Below, piece by piece: positions 45,067 through 54,493 of a DNA stretch of 64,000 bases. Source of the stretch: JAVJQS01 sp040218815 (GTDB taxonomy: Bacteria > Bacteroidota > Bacteroidia > Flavobacteriales_E > Vicingaceae); the NCBI GenBank assembly GCA_040218815.1, contig JAVJQS010000007.1, forward strand, positions 62,001-126,000. Direction: 5' to 3'. The notes below the pieces were generated by a model. That model was not told where the DNA came from and ran no database searches. It worked only from the letters and a program-made list of their open reading frames with translations. Positions within the stretch are counted from its first letter, which is position 1; every line of letters starts with the position of its first letter. A program made the translations under genes and the position numbers.

Positions 45067-45720
45067 ATGAAAAGCTTATTCTTAAAATCACTTTCTACCT
45101 TGTTCTTAGTTTCCTTTTTTAGTGTTTCCAATGCGCAAGATAAAATTAAAGTTTCGGAGTCGAGTAAAGAGATTGAAGGAGTTAAAGGGAATGCATTAAC
45201 CGTAGAAATATACCGAGCAGATGAAAAAACGGTAGCCAAAGAGTGGAAAGCTTCTTTAAAACGAAAAAGTGGCGATGTTGATATTAAAGGCAACTCCATT
45301 ATTGCGACAGATGTATTAATAGAGTCTATCAGTGATCATGAAATTACAATTTACGCACTGGTAAAGCGTGTAAATAAAACAACATTGGAGTTTTCTGCAA
45401 TATTTCTAAATGGTGATCGAGCAATTTCCTCTTCCGATGCAGGTGCTCACCTGGTAGCGAAAAAAATGGTGAAAGATTTTGCTAATTCAGTTTCTAAGGA
45501 AGCGGCAAAAGAACATCATAAACTACAATTAGGCATTTTAGAAGATCATAAAAAATCCCTGAAAAAACTGACTAATGATATTGAGGATGCAAATAAATTA
45601 ATTATTGAGAAAAAGAAGGAGATTGAAGAAAAAACTGCAGAAAAAGAAAAATTGCTTAAAATAATTGAAGAACATAACAAAACGGTTAACTCTGCAGAAA
45701 AAGAAATTGGACATTATTAA
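45067..45720 (+). CDS. Exported coiled-coil protein, paralogue 2
   Basis: The ATG at 45067 (MKSLFLKSLSTLFLV) yields about 217 residues with a signal peptide ending SVSNAQ. It shares layout with paralogue 1: beta-rich domain KIKVSESSKEIEGVKGNAL then a coiled coil from about residue 150 (IEDANKLIIEKKKEIEEK). Divergence is highest in the coiled coil. It lies 98 nt after paralogue 1 and overlaps the thioredoxin-like gene by 14 nt if the TTG start is used. Function unknown. Confidence 0.75.
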   Translation: MKSLFLKSLSTLFLVSFFSVSNAQDKIKVSESSKEIEGVKGNALTVEIYRADEKTVAKEWKASLKRKSGDVDIKGNSIIATDVLIESISDHEITIYALVKRVNKTTLEFSAIFLNGDRAISSSDAGAHLVAKKMVKDFANSVSKEAAKEHHKLQLGILEDHKKSLKKLTNDIEDANKLIIEKKKEIEEKTAEKEKLLKIIEEHNKTVNSAEKEIGHY

Positions 45721-46954
45721 ATACATCTTTCGAGCGCTAACACTAGCAACAGTATCTATCTTTATTTCCTGCCATCCAGAACCAGAAGCTCAACTTCCAA
45801 CCACTGGTAAATGGCATGCTAATCTGGAGCTAAAAAAAGGGGTAAGCCTTCCTTTTATTTTTCACTTAAATCAAATTGATTCAACTTGGACGATGACAAT
45901 TGTAAATGGTGAAGAAGAGATTTTGCTCGAAGACCTTATCTTTAGCAGTGACTCTCTAAAAGTTACTTTTCCCGTATTTGAATCAGCACTTAACTTTAAA
46001 ATCATTGATGAAAATACCCTAAAAGGAGAGTGGGTCAATTACTATAAAAGCAATGACTACAAGCTTTCAATAACAGCAAAACTAGGGGCTAAAAATCGCT
46101 TTGACCTAGTTGGTCCTGTAAGAAGTGTTGCGGGTAAATATGAGGTAGTTTTTAGTCCAGATACGGATGAGGAATATCCTGCTATTGGCTTATTTAAGCA
46201 AAATGGGAGCAATGTCACAGGGACTTTTGCTACAGAAACGGGTGATTATCGACACTTAGAGGGTGTTGTTACCAATGACTCCTTAAAGCTTTCTACCTTT
46301 GATGGCTCACACGCCTTTCTTTTTAAGGCGGCTGTTTCAGACTCTATATTAGCTGGAACATTTTGGTCAGGTAGTCACTTTAAAGAAAATTGGACAGCCA
46401 AAATAAACCCTCAAGCAAAGCTTAGAAACGCCGATTCATTGACCTATTTAAACCCTGGTTTTGAAAAAATGTCTTTTACGTTTCCTGATGCAACAGGTAA
46501 AATGGTTTCATTAGAGGATAAGCAATTTAAAAATAAGCCAGTTATAGTTCAGATAATGGGCAGTTGGTGCCCTAACTGCCTTGATGAAACTAGGTATTTG
46601 AGTTCATTATATAAAAAGTACAACAGTAGTGGTTTAGAAATTATTGCTTTAGCTTTTGAACGAACCACCAATAAAGAGAAAGCCTTAGAAAACCTCAAGA
46701 ACTTAAAAGTAAAAACAGGTGCTGATTATACTTTTTTATTGGGTGGAGCAACTAGGGATGATAAAGCTGAAGAAAAGCTGCAAATGTTAAATCATATAAT
46801 GTCTTACCCAACTGCACTTTTTATTGATAAATCTGGTGAAATAAGACGAATTCATACAGGTTTTTACGGACCAAGTACGGGAAAATATTATGAGGACTTT
46901 AAAGTAAAAACGGAACATCTAGTTGAAGAGATGTTAAATGAAAAACTAGATTAA
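45707..46954 (+). CDS. TlpA-like thioredoxin-fold lipoprotein
   Basis: The start is probably TTG 45707 (LDIIKYIFRALTLATV), which gives a lipoprotein signal with lipobox FISC; the frame is open 14 codons further up, inside the previous gene. Residues 25-245 hold a beta-rich DUF4369-like or lipocalin-like region with repeated GTF and TGTFATETG elements. The C-terminal 165 residues are a thioredoxin fold with CPNC in MGSWCPNCLDE. It is a predicted periplasmic-side thiol oxidoreductase. The 3' end overlaps the convergent M28 peptidase by 4 nt. Confidence 0.85.
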   Translation: MDIIKYIFRALTLATVSIFISCHPEPEAQLPTTGKWHANLELKKGVSLPFIFHLNQIDSTWTMTIVNGEEEILLEDLIFSSDSLKVTFPVFESALNFKIIDENTLKGEWVNYYKSNDYKLSITAKLGAKNRFDLVGPVRSVAGKYEVVFSPDTDEEYPAIGLFKQNGSNVTGTFATETGDYRHLEGVVTNDSLKLSTFDGSHAFLFKAAVSDSILAGTFWSGSHFKENWTAKINPQAKLRNADSLTYLNPGFEKMSFTFPDATGKMVSLEDKQFKNKPVIVQIMGSWCPNCLDETRYLSSLYKKYNSSGLEIIALAFERTTNKEKALENLKNLKVKTGADYTFLLGGATRDDKAEEKLQMLNHIMSYPTALFIDKSGEIRRIHTGFYGPSTGKYYEDFKVKTEHLVEEMLNEKLD

Positions 46955-48474
46955 TCTAGTTTAATTCTTTCTTCTCTATTTACAAGTTCCCAGGCCGTCA
47001 TAAAAACTAATCTTGCAATTCGCTCAGTTTTGTTAAAATCAATTTTGTCAAAAGTGTCTGTTGGTTGATGGTAATCTTCATGAACTCCGCTGAAATAAAA
47101 AATTACTGGAATATTGTTTTTTGCAAAGTTGTAATGGTCAGAGCGGTAGTAGAAACGATTCGGGTCATTTTTGTCGTTGAATGTATAATCTAGGCCTAAA
47201 TTAGTATACGTTTTATTCACCTCTTCGCTTAATTGATGCAATTCAGAGCTAAGTTTATCTGCTCCAATTAAATAGACATAGTTATCTCCCACTTCATGAT
47301 TTTCATCATACCTTCCAATCATATCAATATTTAAATTGGCAACTGTATTTTCTAGAGGAAAAAGTGGATGGTTTGTATAGTATTTCGACCCTAAAAGACC
47401 TTTTTCTTCTCCTGAAACTGGCATTATTAAAACACTGCGCCTTGGCCTATGCCCTTCTCTTGCTGCTTTTGTAAAAGCCTGAGCAATCTCTAATAGACTG
47501 GCTGTTCCGGTTCCATCATCATCTGCACCATTATATATAATTGAGTCTTTTTTACCGATGTGGTCATAATGAGCTGTTATAATAACTAGTTCGTCTTTTA
47601 GATCAGTTCCTTCTATGTAAGCTATTATATTTTCTCCAGTTAATTCAACACTTGGCTTATCAACGTTCATTTTAAAAGGAATGGTAGATTGCTTAATTTT
47701 TTTAGCCCCTTTTTTCTCTATTTTTTTTAGTTTAACTCCACCTGCCTTTAATAGTTTTTCTGTTGCCTTTTTAGTTAGGCTGATAACAGGGGCATCATTA
47801 TTTACCAAATCATCAAGCAGAATTGTTTTTGGTTTTTCATAATAATGACTATACTTTGCTAAATTTTGCTCTAAATTTTTATTGTAAGTAAAAATCGCTG
47901 TCGCTCCCTTTTCTCTTGCAGTTTGAATGCTATTCTCTATCGTCCAACTACTATCAATGTCGTTCATCTCTTTTTTTCCGTTCCAAATAAAAACTGCTTT
48001 ATTTTTTACATCTAACTCCTTGTAGTCATCCTGCACAGCATTGCTTACTCCTAAGCCAACAACCACTATCTCACTGTTCCAGCTTTTATTCCCATATACA
48101 TTGGGTGTAAAAACAAAGTCCTTGTTAAACTCGAGCTCTTTTCCATTTATTGATAATTCAATTCCTTTATTTTCTTGCTCTAACAGAGGAAATGATTGTT
48201 TATAGTTAATAAACAAATGGTCGCCAACTCCGTAGCTTTTAAATTCATTAATAAGGTATTGCATGGCAATTTTTTGACCCAATTTGCCAGTTTCTCTGCC
48301 TTCCATCTCATCAGAAGCAATTATTTGGAGCTTCTTAGAAAGCTCTTTTGAAGTTATGGTTTTAGCATACTTCCAAGCGGTAGAATCAAATTCTTGTGAA
48401 AACCCATTAAACGTAAGTAGGCTTGCTAAAAATACTGTAATGGTAATCTTGTTTCTTATAAAGTTATAGTGCAT
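46951..48474 (-). CDS. Exported M28-family metallopeptidase
   Basis: This is a zinc aminopeptidase or carboxypeptidase-type enzyme of the M28 family, 507 residues, with a signal peptide ending near NGFSQ. A PA-like inserted domain (about 105-255) precedes the catalytic core: ITAHYDHIG, NGADDDGTGTASLLE, SGEEKGLLGSKYY, IDMIGR and YRSDHYNF carry the metal ligands and catalytic glutamate, all intact. It is likely a periplasmic peptidase for peptide nutrition. It follows rpiB by 7 nt on the same strand. Confidence 0.93.
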   Translation of the reverse strand: MHYNFIRNKITITVFLASLLTFNGFSQEFDSTAWKYAKTITSKELSKKLQIIASDEMEGRETGKLGQKIAMQYLINEFKSYGVGDHLFINYKQSFPLLEQENKGIELSINGKELEFNKDFVFTPNVYGNKSWNSEIVVVGLGVSNAVQDDYKELDVKNKAVFIWNGKKEMNDIDSSWTIENSIQTAREKGATAIFTYNKNLEQNLAKYSHYYEKPKTILLDDLVNNDAPVISLTKKATEKLLKAGGVKLKKIEKKGAKKIKQSTIPFKMNVDKPSVELTGENIIAYIEGTDLKDELVIITAHYDHIGKKDSIIYNGADDDGTGTASLLEIAQAFTKAAREGHRPRRSVLIMPVSGEEKGLLGSKYYTNHPLFPLENTVANLNIDMIGRYDENHEVGDNYVYLIGADKLSSELHQLSEEVNKTYTNLGLDYTFNDKNDPNRFYYRSDHYNFAKNNIPVIFYFSGVHEDYHQPTDTFDKIDFNKTERIARLVFMTAWELVNREERIKLD

Positions 48475-48481
48475 TCTGTTT

Positions 48482-48937
48482 TCAATTTGTCTCTTTAGAA
48501 AAGGCTTTGGATATTTTTATTTTATTTACTCTTCGTTGATGTCTCCCTCCTTCAAATTTAGTCTTAATAAAGGCCTCAACACATTTACTAGCCAACTCAA
48601 TAGAAATAAATCGAGCAGGTAAAGAAAGTACATTTGCATCATTATGCAGTCTTGATAATTCAGCAAGTTCTTCATTCCAACATAAAGCCGAGCGTATGTT
48701 TTGGTGCTTGTTTAATGTCATATTAATACCATTCCCACTTCCACAAATTGCTATACCTAAATCATTTTCTTTATTTTCAACTGAAACTGCTAATGGATGA
48801 GCTATGTCAGGATAATCACAACTTTCCTCAGAGCTTGGTCCAAAGTCTTGCACTTGATGACCTTTTTCCTTTAATTCTTTTTTTAATTCTTCTTTAAACT
48901 GGAAACCTGCGTGGTCTCCTCCTATTCCAATATTCAT
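48482..48937 (-). CDS. rpiB: Ribose-5-phosphate isomerase B
   Basis: It interconverts ribose-5-P and ribulose-5-P in the pentose phosphate pathway. The 151 residues contain GGDHAGFQFKEELK, the phosphate and catalytic AICGSGNGI (with the active-site Cys) and NVLSLPARFISIELASKC. The length is normal. It is the first gene of a two-gene unit with the M28 peptidase and has a TAAATTTG box 28 nt upstream. Confidence 0.93.
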   Translation of the reverse strand: MNIGIGGDHAGFQFKEELKKELKEKGHQVQDFGPSSEESCDYPDIAHPLAVSVENKENDLGIAICGSGNGINMTLNKHQNIRSALCWNEELAELSRLHNDANVLSLPARFISIELASKCVEAFIKTKFEGGRHQRRVNKIKISKAFSKETN

Positions 48938-49396
48938 GATTACTTTTATTGTGAAGTTATTAGGTCAAATTTAAATATTAAGATTTTGTTAGCTACATGT
49001 TAATAAGCATTGTCAATAAGTAAGATTAAAAACTCATAAGTTCTTAAAGAAAAAGTTGCATATTAAAATTTAATAACTGATTCTAATTTAATCTTGTTTG
49101 ACAAGTAAAATTACGAGTCATTTCTCAGTCATTTGCTAACACTATCTAAACCTTATTTTAATCTTAACTTTCATTTACTTATAAGTACTTGTTAATATAA
49201 AGAGATTGTTAACTATATGCTTTAACGTCATAAAATCAGCATGTTAAGTACTCAAAAACTGTTGATAGTCTGTTATTCTTAATTAATAAGTAACATTCAC
49301 AACTAAATGATGAATTTTGTTTGAACACAGTTAACGCCTTAATAGTAATAGCTTCTTTTTTTAAATTTTAAATAAAACTATATTAATTTATAATTC
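48938..49396. other. 459-nt AT-rich divergent intergenic region
   Basis: It separates rpiB from the YwqK/PAS-kinase/LytTR operon. It contains several GTTAA-centred words (for example CATGTTAATAAG, CTTGTTAATATA, TTGTTAACTA, CATGTTAAGTAC, CAGTTAACG), which could be binding sites of the operon's own LytTR regulator or simply low-complexity sequence. No ORF or RNA gene was identified. Confidence 0.45.
48966..48973 (-). promoter_or_regulatory. Candidate -7 box for rpiB
   Basis: On the minus strand TAAATTTG matches TANNTTTG, 28 nt before the rpiB ATG. No -33 element was seen. Confidence 0.45.
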
Positions 49397-50962
49397 ATGT
49401 TGAAAAGGTTTTTTATCATCTTATTTTTTCTCCCTTTATTTTTAACTGGACAGAAAGTAGATTCTATTGCGCAGCATAATGAACTGCAGCAGATTGATTC
49501 AACCGCTGAAAATTATCACGTGTATTATTATGAAAATGGAACGAAATCAAGCGAAGGATTATTAATTGATGGAAAACCCGATGGTTATTGGATTACATAT
49601 TATCCAAATGAAGTGAAAAAATCAGAAGGAAACAGGAAAAACTTTTTGTTAGAAGGTGAGTGGAAATTTTATACTGAAGAAGGACAGCTAAAAAATACTA
49701 TAGAATATAAAAAGAATATAAAAGATGGTATTTATAATTATTATGACTCAAGTGGTTTTTTAGTAGAAAAAGAATTTTATGTAGAAGGTATAAAAAATGG
49801 AATACAGTATGAGTATTATCCAGATTCTTCGGAACTATTAATTAAAAAAGAAACTCCTTTTGAAAATGGAAAAGTAAATGGGACAGTATATGAATATGCA
49901 AAAGATGGTAGAATTATATCCATTATTACTTATAAAAATGGATTTAATGTTTCAACTGAAAGAATAAATAGACAAGATAGTAGAGGAAGAAAACAAGGAA
50001 TATGGAAAAATTATTTTGTAAGTGGACGATTAAAAAAAGAAGAACGATATAAGGATGATTTACTTAATGGTTACGTAAAGTACTACAATAATGAAGGTAA
50101 GTTAGAAGAAGCAATACTCTACATAAATGGAGAAAAACAAGATCAAGAGGATAACTTAGCTGATTTTAATACAGAAAATACATATTATGAAGATGGTTCT
50201 ATAAAATCAACTGAATTTTACAATTTGGCCGGTAAAAAAGACGGTGTATCAACCAATTATAATAAAGATGGAACAGTAAAATCATCAGAAATTTACAAAA
50301 ATGGTTATTTGTTAAAAAAGGGCTTAATTGATAAAAATGGATTAGCTCAAGGAATTTGGGAAAACTATTATTTAAATGGTAAATTGAAATCAAAAGGGGA
50401 ATATAAGAATGGAAAAAAATATGGAAAGTGGACTTATTATTTCACTAATGGAAAAGTAGAGCAAGAAGGATTTTATAATGAAAATGGAAATTATACTGGT
50501 GAATGGAAATGGTATTATGAAAATGGAAGTTTATTGCGACAAGAAAATTACAGAAGAGGGGTTGAAGACGGTATGCTGGTGGAATATGATAGAAATGGAA
50601 ACTTAATAACAAAAGGAGAGTATTATGAAGGAGAAAAAGAAGGGTTATGGGTTTATGAGTTGAATGATCATGTTGAAAATGGAAAATATAGATATGGTCA
50701 AAGAGATGGATTTTGGGAATTTACTAGTCCCAATGGAAAATTGTCTTTTGAAGGAAATTATTTAGAAGGGGTTCCAGATGGGAAACATAAATACTATAAT
50801 TCTGAAGGTATATTGATAAGGGAAGAAAATTATTCTTACGGAAAAAAAGATGGTAAATGGAAATGGTATAATTCAGATGGTATTGAAATAATGAGCATTC
50901 AATATGATGAAGGTGAAGAAAAGAGAATAAATGGAAAGAAAGTTAAATTTTCTGATGATTAA
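49397..50962 (+). CDS. Exported YwqK/MORN-type repeat protein
   Basis: The 521 residues have a signal peptide (MLKRFFIILFFLPLFLTGQ) and then about 17 imperfect repeats of some 23 residues of the form YYxNGxxKSxGxYxNGxxxGxW, for example YYENGTKSSEG, YYLNGKLKSKG and YFTNGKVEQEG. The repeats resemble the YwqK/MORN_2 family, which in other settings includes toxin-antitoxin components; no toxin is visible here. It lies 27 nt ahead of a sensor kinase, so a role as an envelope or ligand-facing partner of that kinase is a guess. Confidence 0.8.
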   Translation: MLKRFFIILFFLPLFLTGQKVDSIAQHNELQQIDSTAENYHVYYYENGTKSSEGLLIDGKPDGYWITYYPNEVKKSEGNRKNFLLEGEWKFYTEEGQLKNTIEYKKNIKDGIYNYYDSSGFLVEKEFYVEGIKNGIQYEYYPDSSELLIKKETPFENGKVNGTVYEYAKDGRIISIITYKNGFNVSTERINRQDSRGRKQGIWKNYFVSGRLKKEERYKDDLLNGYVKYYNNEGKLEEAILYINGEKQDQEDNLADFNTENTYYEDGSIKSTEFYNLAGKKDGVSTNYNKDGTVKSSEIYKNGYLLKKGLIDKNGLAQGIWENYYLNGKLKSKGEYKNGKKYGKWTYYFTNGKVEQEGFYNENGNYTGEWKWYYENGSLLRQENYRRGVEDGMLVEYDRNGNLITKGEYYEGEKEGLWVYELNDHVENGKYRYGQRDGFWEFTSPNGKLSFEGNYLEGVPDGKHKYYNSEGILIREENYSYGKKDGKWKWYNSDGIEIMSIQYDEGEEKRINGKKVKFSDD

Positions 50963-50989
50963 CAGCTTGTTAAGTATATCTATAATGTA

Positions 50990-53900
50990 ATGGTAAAACT
51001 AAATAAGTGGGTTAAAAGTGCATTAAATGAGCGCATAAATTTAATTCGAACGGAATTATTTTTTGCAGCTGCATTTACCTTCCTGCTGGCATTATTATTA
51101 AACTACTCAAGTGAAACACAATTTAATATTTTAGTGGCTTATATTATAAGCGGTTCACTAATTGTATTGCTTATTATTTCTTTTTTACCCTATCTCAAAA
51201 AATTTAATTTACGTCTTTTTTCTTATACGGCTTATGCTGCAGGACTTCTATTTACAGTATATATAGCTCACAATAACAATTATAATTTTGACTCATTTTT
51301 TGTTTTAATATTTGTTTATGGTTTTTATGCCATCACATTAGCAAACCTGAGAATTTATTTATATCTAAATCTTTTAATTGGTTCAGCTATTCTAGGATCT
51401 ATACTTATTCTTCAATTGGAAACTGAGGTGCATTGGTTAATTATTCTTTCAACTTTTATATTTCTTAATTTATTAGGTCAAAGCACTTCTTTAACAAGAG
51501 CCTATCTTAAAAGAAAACTAAAGGATCGTGAGTTTATCATGAATCACATTTTTAATAACTCAAAGATTGGAATGTTGTTGGTAAATCAGTCTGATAATAG
51601 AATTTTTGAGGCCAATAAAACAGCCGCAAATAGCTTAGGATTTGAGCACCGATATAATTTAAATGGATTAGTGTTAAATGATATAAAGATTGATGATAAA
51701 GCAATTTTCAATTTTCCTGAGAATATGGAAAAGAAAAGTATAGAGTTAAAGGATAAAAGAATTTTTACAATATATAAGAAGGAGGCCAACTACAACAATA
51801 AAAATTATAGCTTAATTGAATTTAGTGAATACAAAAATGTTGAAGATTTAAATTACAGTGCAGAATTTGAAAAATTAAAATTAATTTCTGAAGAAAGCTA
51901 TGAAAGTCTTTTTAAACAAAGTGCCTCATTGGTTTGCATTATAGATAAAAAAGGAAGAATCATCGATGTTAGTGATACTTTCACGGATTTGCTAGGTTAT
52001 AGTAGGGAAGAAATTATTGGTAAAAAGGCAAATGGCTTAGATTTAGAAAATTATGAAGAAAAACGAAAAAAAATTGATGAAAATGCCTGGAATGGAGAAA
52101 TTAAACAATTTGAAAAAGGCATAGTAACAAAATCAGGGAAAGTAGTTTATATAGAAGTTATATTAAAAAAGGGCAAATACTTTGGAGAAGATGTTTTGAT
52201 TAGTAATTCAAGGAACATCACTAAGAGAAAAGAACTTGAAGAGGAAGTTTTAAAAAAGACAAAAGAATACGAAAATTTATTAAAGAATTCTCCAATCAGC
52301 ATTATAGTTTGTGATGAAGATGGAAATATTAGAGAGTTTAATCCAGCTTTCTCAATTTTCTTTGGAATTAAAAAACAAAGAAATATTAAATTTAATTTAA
52401 AAGATACTATAGTAGATAAAGATTACAAAAAGTACAGTAAGCAGCTAGAATTATTAAAGAAGGGTAAAATTTTTGCTGTTGAAATGGCAATAGAATATAA
52501 GAACAATGAAAACGAATTAAAACAGGCACTTCTAAAAACTATAACCCATTCAAGTGATGTTGAGACTCAATTATTTTTAACTCAAATTGTAGATATTTCT
52601 GATCGACATGAATACGAGAAAATGCTTGAAGAAAGCAGGAGGACCTACAAGCATCTTATTGATAATTCAATTGTTGGAATGGCAATTATTAAACAAGATA
52701 TAATTGTATTCGTTAATAATAAAGCGCTAGAGATATTAAAAATTTCTGATGAATCTAAACTACTTGGTAAAAGTAGATTTGACTTTGTTAGCAAAGAAGA
52801 GGCTCAAATACTAGCCGAACGTGTGAAAAAACTTCAAAATGGAGAAAATGTACCATTAAGAGAATTTAATTTAAATAATCAAGAAGGAGAAACTGTAAGA
52901 GTTGAAATTAAACCATCATTAATTGAGTATGAAAATGAGCAAGCTACGCTAATTTCGTTTATTGATATTGATGATAAAACAAAAGCAGAAATTGCTGAAA
53001 AGAAAGTTTTTGAAACTAAGTCCATGAATGAATCGCTAAGAATTCAATTGGAACAAAATAGAAAAATTCAAAAAAGACTTCAAAATGCTCAATCTTATTC
53101 TGCTGGAGTTGTTGAAAGTTCATTAGATATGATTTTCACGACTGATGTTAACGGTAATTTGACATCCCTAAATTCAGCTGCTAAAAACAAACTTCAACTT
53201 AAAGAAGCTGACTTTGCAGGTAAAAATTATAGTATACTATTTAATGATCATAAAATTGCAGAAGAGTTACTCAGCCGTTTAACAGATGAAGAATCGTTTT
53301 CAGGAGAAGTAAGGTTAAAAAAGAAAAAAGGTAATTCATTTCCCGCTTATCTATCAATAAGTTATTTATACAACACTGATGGAGCTTTTTTAGGAATGAT
53401 GGGTATTAGTAGAGATATCTCTGAACTAAAACAAAAGGAGTCAGAAATTCGTGCCCAAGCATCAAAACTTACAAGTATTATAGAAAGTAGTTCTCATTAT
53501 TTCTTTACAGTAAACAGGAAATTTGAAATAAGCTCTTTTAATAAGTTATTTGAAGAAGATGTTTTTAAAAGTTTTGGAGTGAAGATAGAACGGAATGATT
53601 CTTTTAAAAAATTATTCACTACAAGGAAAAACCACCAAGAAAGTTGGACAGAAGAAGATTTAAGGAAATTTTGGGAAAATAAATTTGAAAGTGTATTTAA
53701 GGGAAGTTCTATAAGTTTTGAAATAGAACGAATCTCATTAGATGGTCAACCCTTTTTTAGGGAAATATTTTTAAACCCTATATACTCTGAAAGTGGAACA
53801 ATAAATGAGGTCTCTGGAATAAGCCATGATACAACTGATAAACGTCTATATGAAAGGGAACTAAAAAAGTCGCTGGAAGAGAAAGAAATACTTTTAAAAG

Positions 53901-54493
53901 AAGTTCACCATAGAGTAAAAAACAATATGCAGGTGATATCCAGTATTTTAAATTTGCAAAGTGCATATATAGATGATGATAAAATTTTAAGTATTTTTAA
54001 AGAGAGCCAAAATAGAATAAGAGCAATGGCTTCAATTCATGAAAGACTTTATAGAACAAAGAATTTTTCAGACATTAAGTTCTCAGAATATATTAAAGAC
54101 TTAGCTGAAAACTTAGTCCATACCTATGAGTTTTCAGATACAAAGATTAGTCTTCAATTTAATATTGAAGAGGTTTTTCTGACACTCAACGTTTCTATCC
54201 CTTGCGGATTGATTATAAATGAGTTAATTTCGAACGCATTAAAGTATGCCTTTGAAGGAAAAGCTGAAGGAAGAATAGATTTATCTATTAGTAAAAAGGG
54301 CAAAAAAGTATGTTTGATAGTAGAAGACGATGGAGTTGGTATACCAGAATCTTTTAATATTGAACAAGCTGATTCACTAGGATTGCAATTAGTGAGTACT
54401 TTAGTAGAGCAAATAGAAGGTGAAATGCACTTAGATCGCTCAAAGGGTAGTAAATTTACCATCTCATTTGAGCCAAATCAAAAAGAAAGGTGA
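50990..54493 (+). CDS. Multi-PAS sensor histidine kinase (HisKA_2 type)
   Basis: This 1167-residue kinase has about six membrane helices (residues 20-165), then a run of roughly six PAS domains (about 180-290, 302-420, 430-540, 550-670, 700-825, 830-960), several with the LxxxSxxxIxxxDxxGxI pattern. The dimerisation/phosphotransfer region is LKEVHHRVKNNMQVISS (H973-H974), followed by an HATPase domain with LISNALKYAF and VEDDGVGIP. The signal is probably sensed by the membrane and PAS parts. It overlaps the LytTR regulator gene by 4 nt, which is the likely cognate partner. Confidence 0.9.
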   Translation: MVKLNKWVKSALNERINLIRTELFFAAAFTFLLALLLNYSSETQFNILVAYIISGSLIVLLIISFLPYLKKFNLRLFSYTAYAAGLLFTVYIAHNNNYNFDSFFVLIFVYGFYAITLANLRIYLYLNLLIGSAILGSILILQLETEVHWLIILSTFIFLNLLGQSTSLTRAYLKRKLKDREFIMNHIFNNSKIGMLLVNQSDNRIFEANKTAANSLGFEHRYNLNGLVLNDIKIDDKAIFNFPENMEKKSIELKDKRIFTIYKKEANYNNKNYSLIEFSEYKNVEDLNYSAEFEKLKLISEESYESLFKQSASLVCIIDKKGRIIDVSDTFTDLLGYSREEIIGKKANGLDLENYEEKRKKIDENAWNGEIKQFEKGIVTKSGKVVYIEVILKKGKYFGEDVLISNSRNITKRKELEEEVLKKTKEYENLLKNSPISIIVCDEDGNIREFNPAFSIFFGIKKQRNIKFNLKDTIVDKDYKKYSKQLELLKKGKIFAVEMAIEYKNNENELKQALLKTITHSSDVETQLFLTQIVDISDRHEYEKMLEESRRTYKHLIDNSIVGMAIIKQDIIVFVNNKALEILKISDESKLLGKSRFDFVSKEEAQILAERVKKLQNGENVPLREFNLNNQEGETVRVEIKPSLIEYENEQATLISFIDIDDKTKAEIAEKKVFETKSMNESLRIQLEQNRKIQKRLQNAQSYSAGVVESSLDMIFTTDVNGNLTSLNSAAKNKLQLKEADFAGKNYSILFNDHKIAEELLSRLTDEESFSGEVRLKKKKGNSFPAYLSISYLYNTDGAFLGMMGISRDISELKQKESEIRAQASKLTSIIESSSHYFFTVNRKFEISSFNKLFEEDVFKSFGVKIERNDSFKKLFTTRKNHQESWTEEDLRKFWENKFESVFKGSSISFEIERISLDGQPFFREIFLNPIYSESGTINEVSGISHDTTDKRLYERELKKSLEEKEILLKEVHHRVKNNMQVISSILNLQSAYIDDDKILSIFKESQNRIRAMASIHERLYRTKNFSDIKFSEYIKDLAENLVHTYEFSDTKISLQFNIEEVFLTLNVSIPCGLIINELISNALKYAFEGKAEGRIDLSISKKGKKVCLIVEDDGVGIPESFNIEQADSLGLQLVSTLVEQIEGEMHLDRSKGSKFTISFEPNQKER

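Noticed and set aside
49500..50950. DNA-level tandem repeat array
   Set aside because: The repetition is explained by the protein repeats of the YwqK/MORN gene; the DNA units are too diverged to be a separate repeat element.
49397..50962. Toxin-antitoxin locus suggested by YwqK-type repeats
   Set aside because: The protein has a signal peptide and no toxin gene adjoins it; the neighbours are a sensor kinase and regulator.
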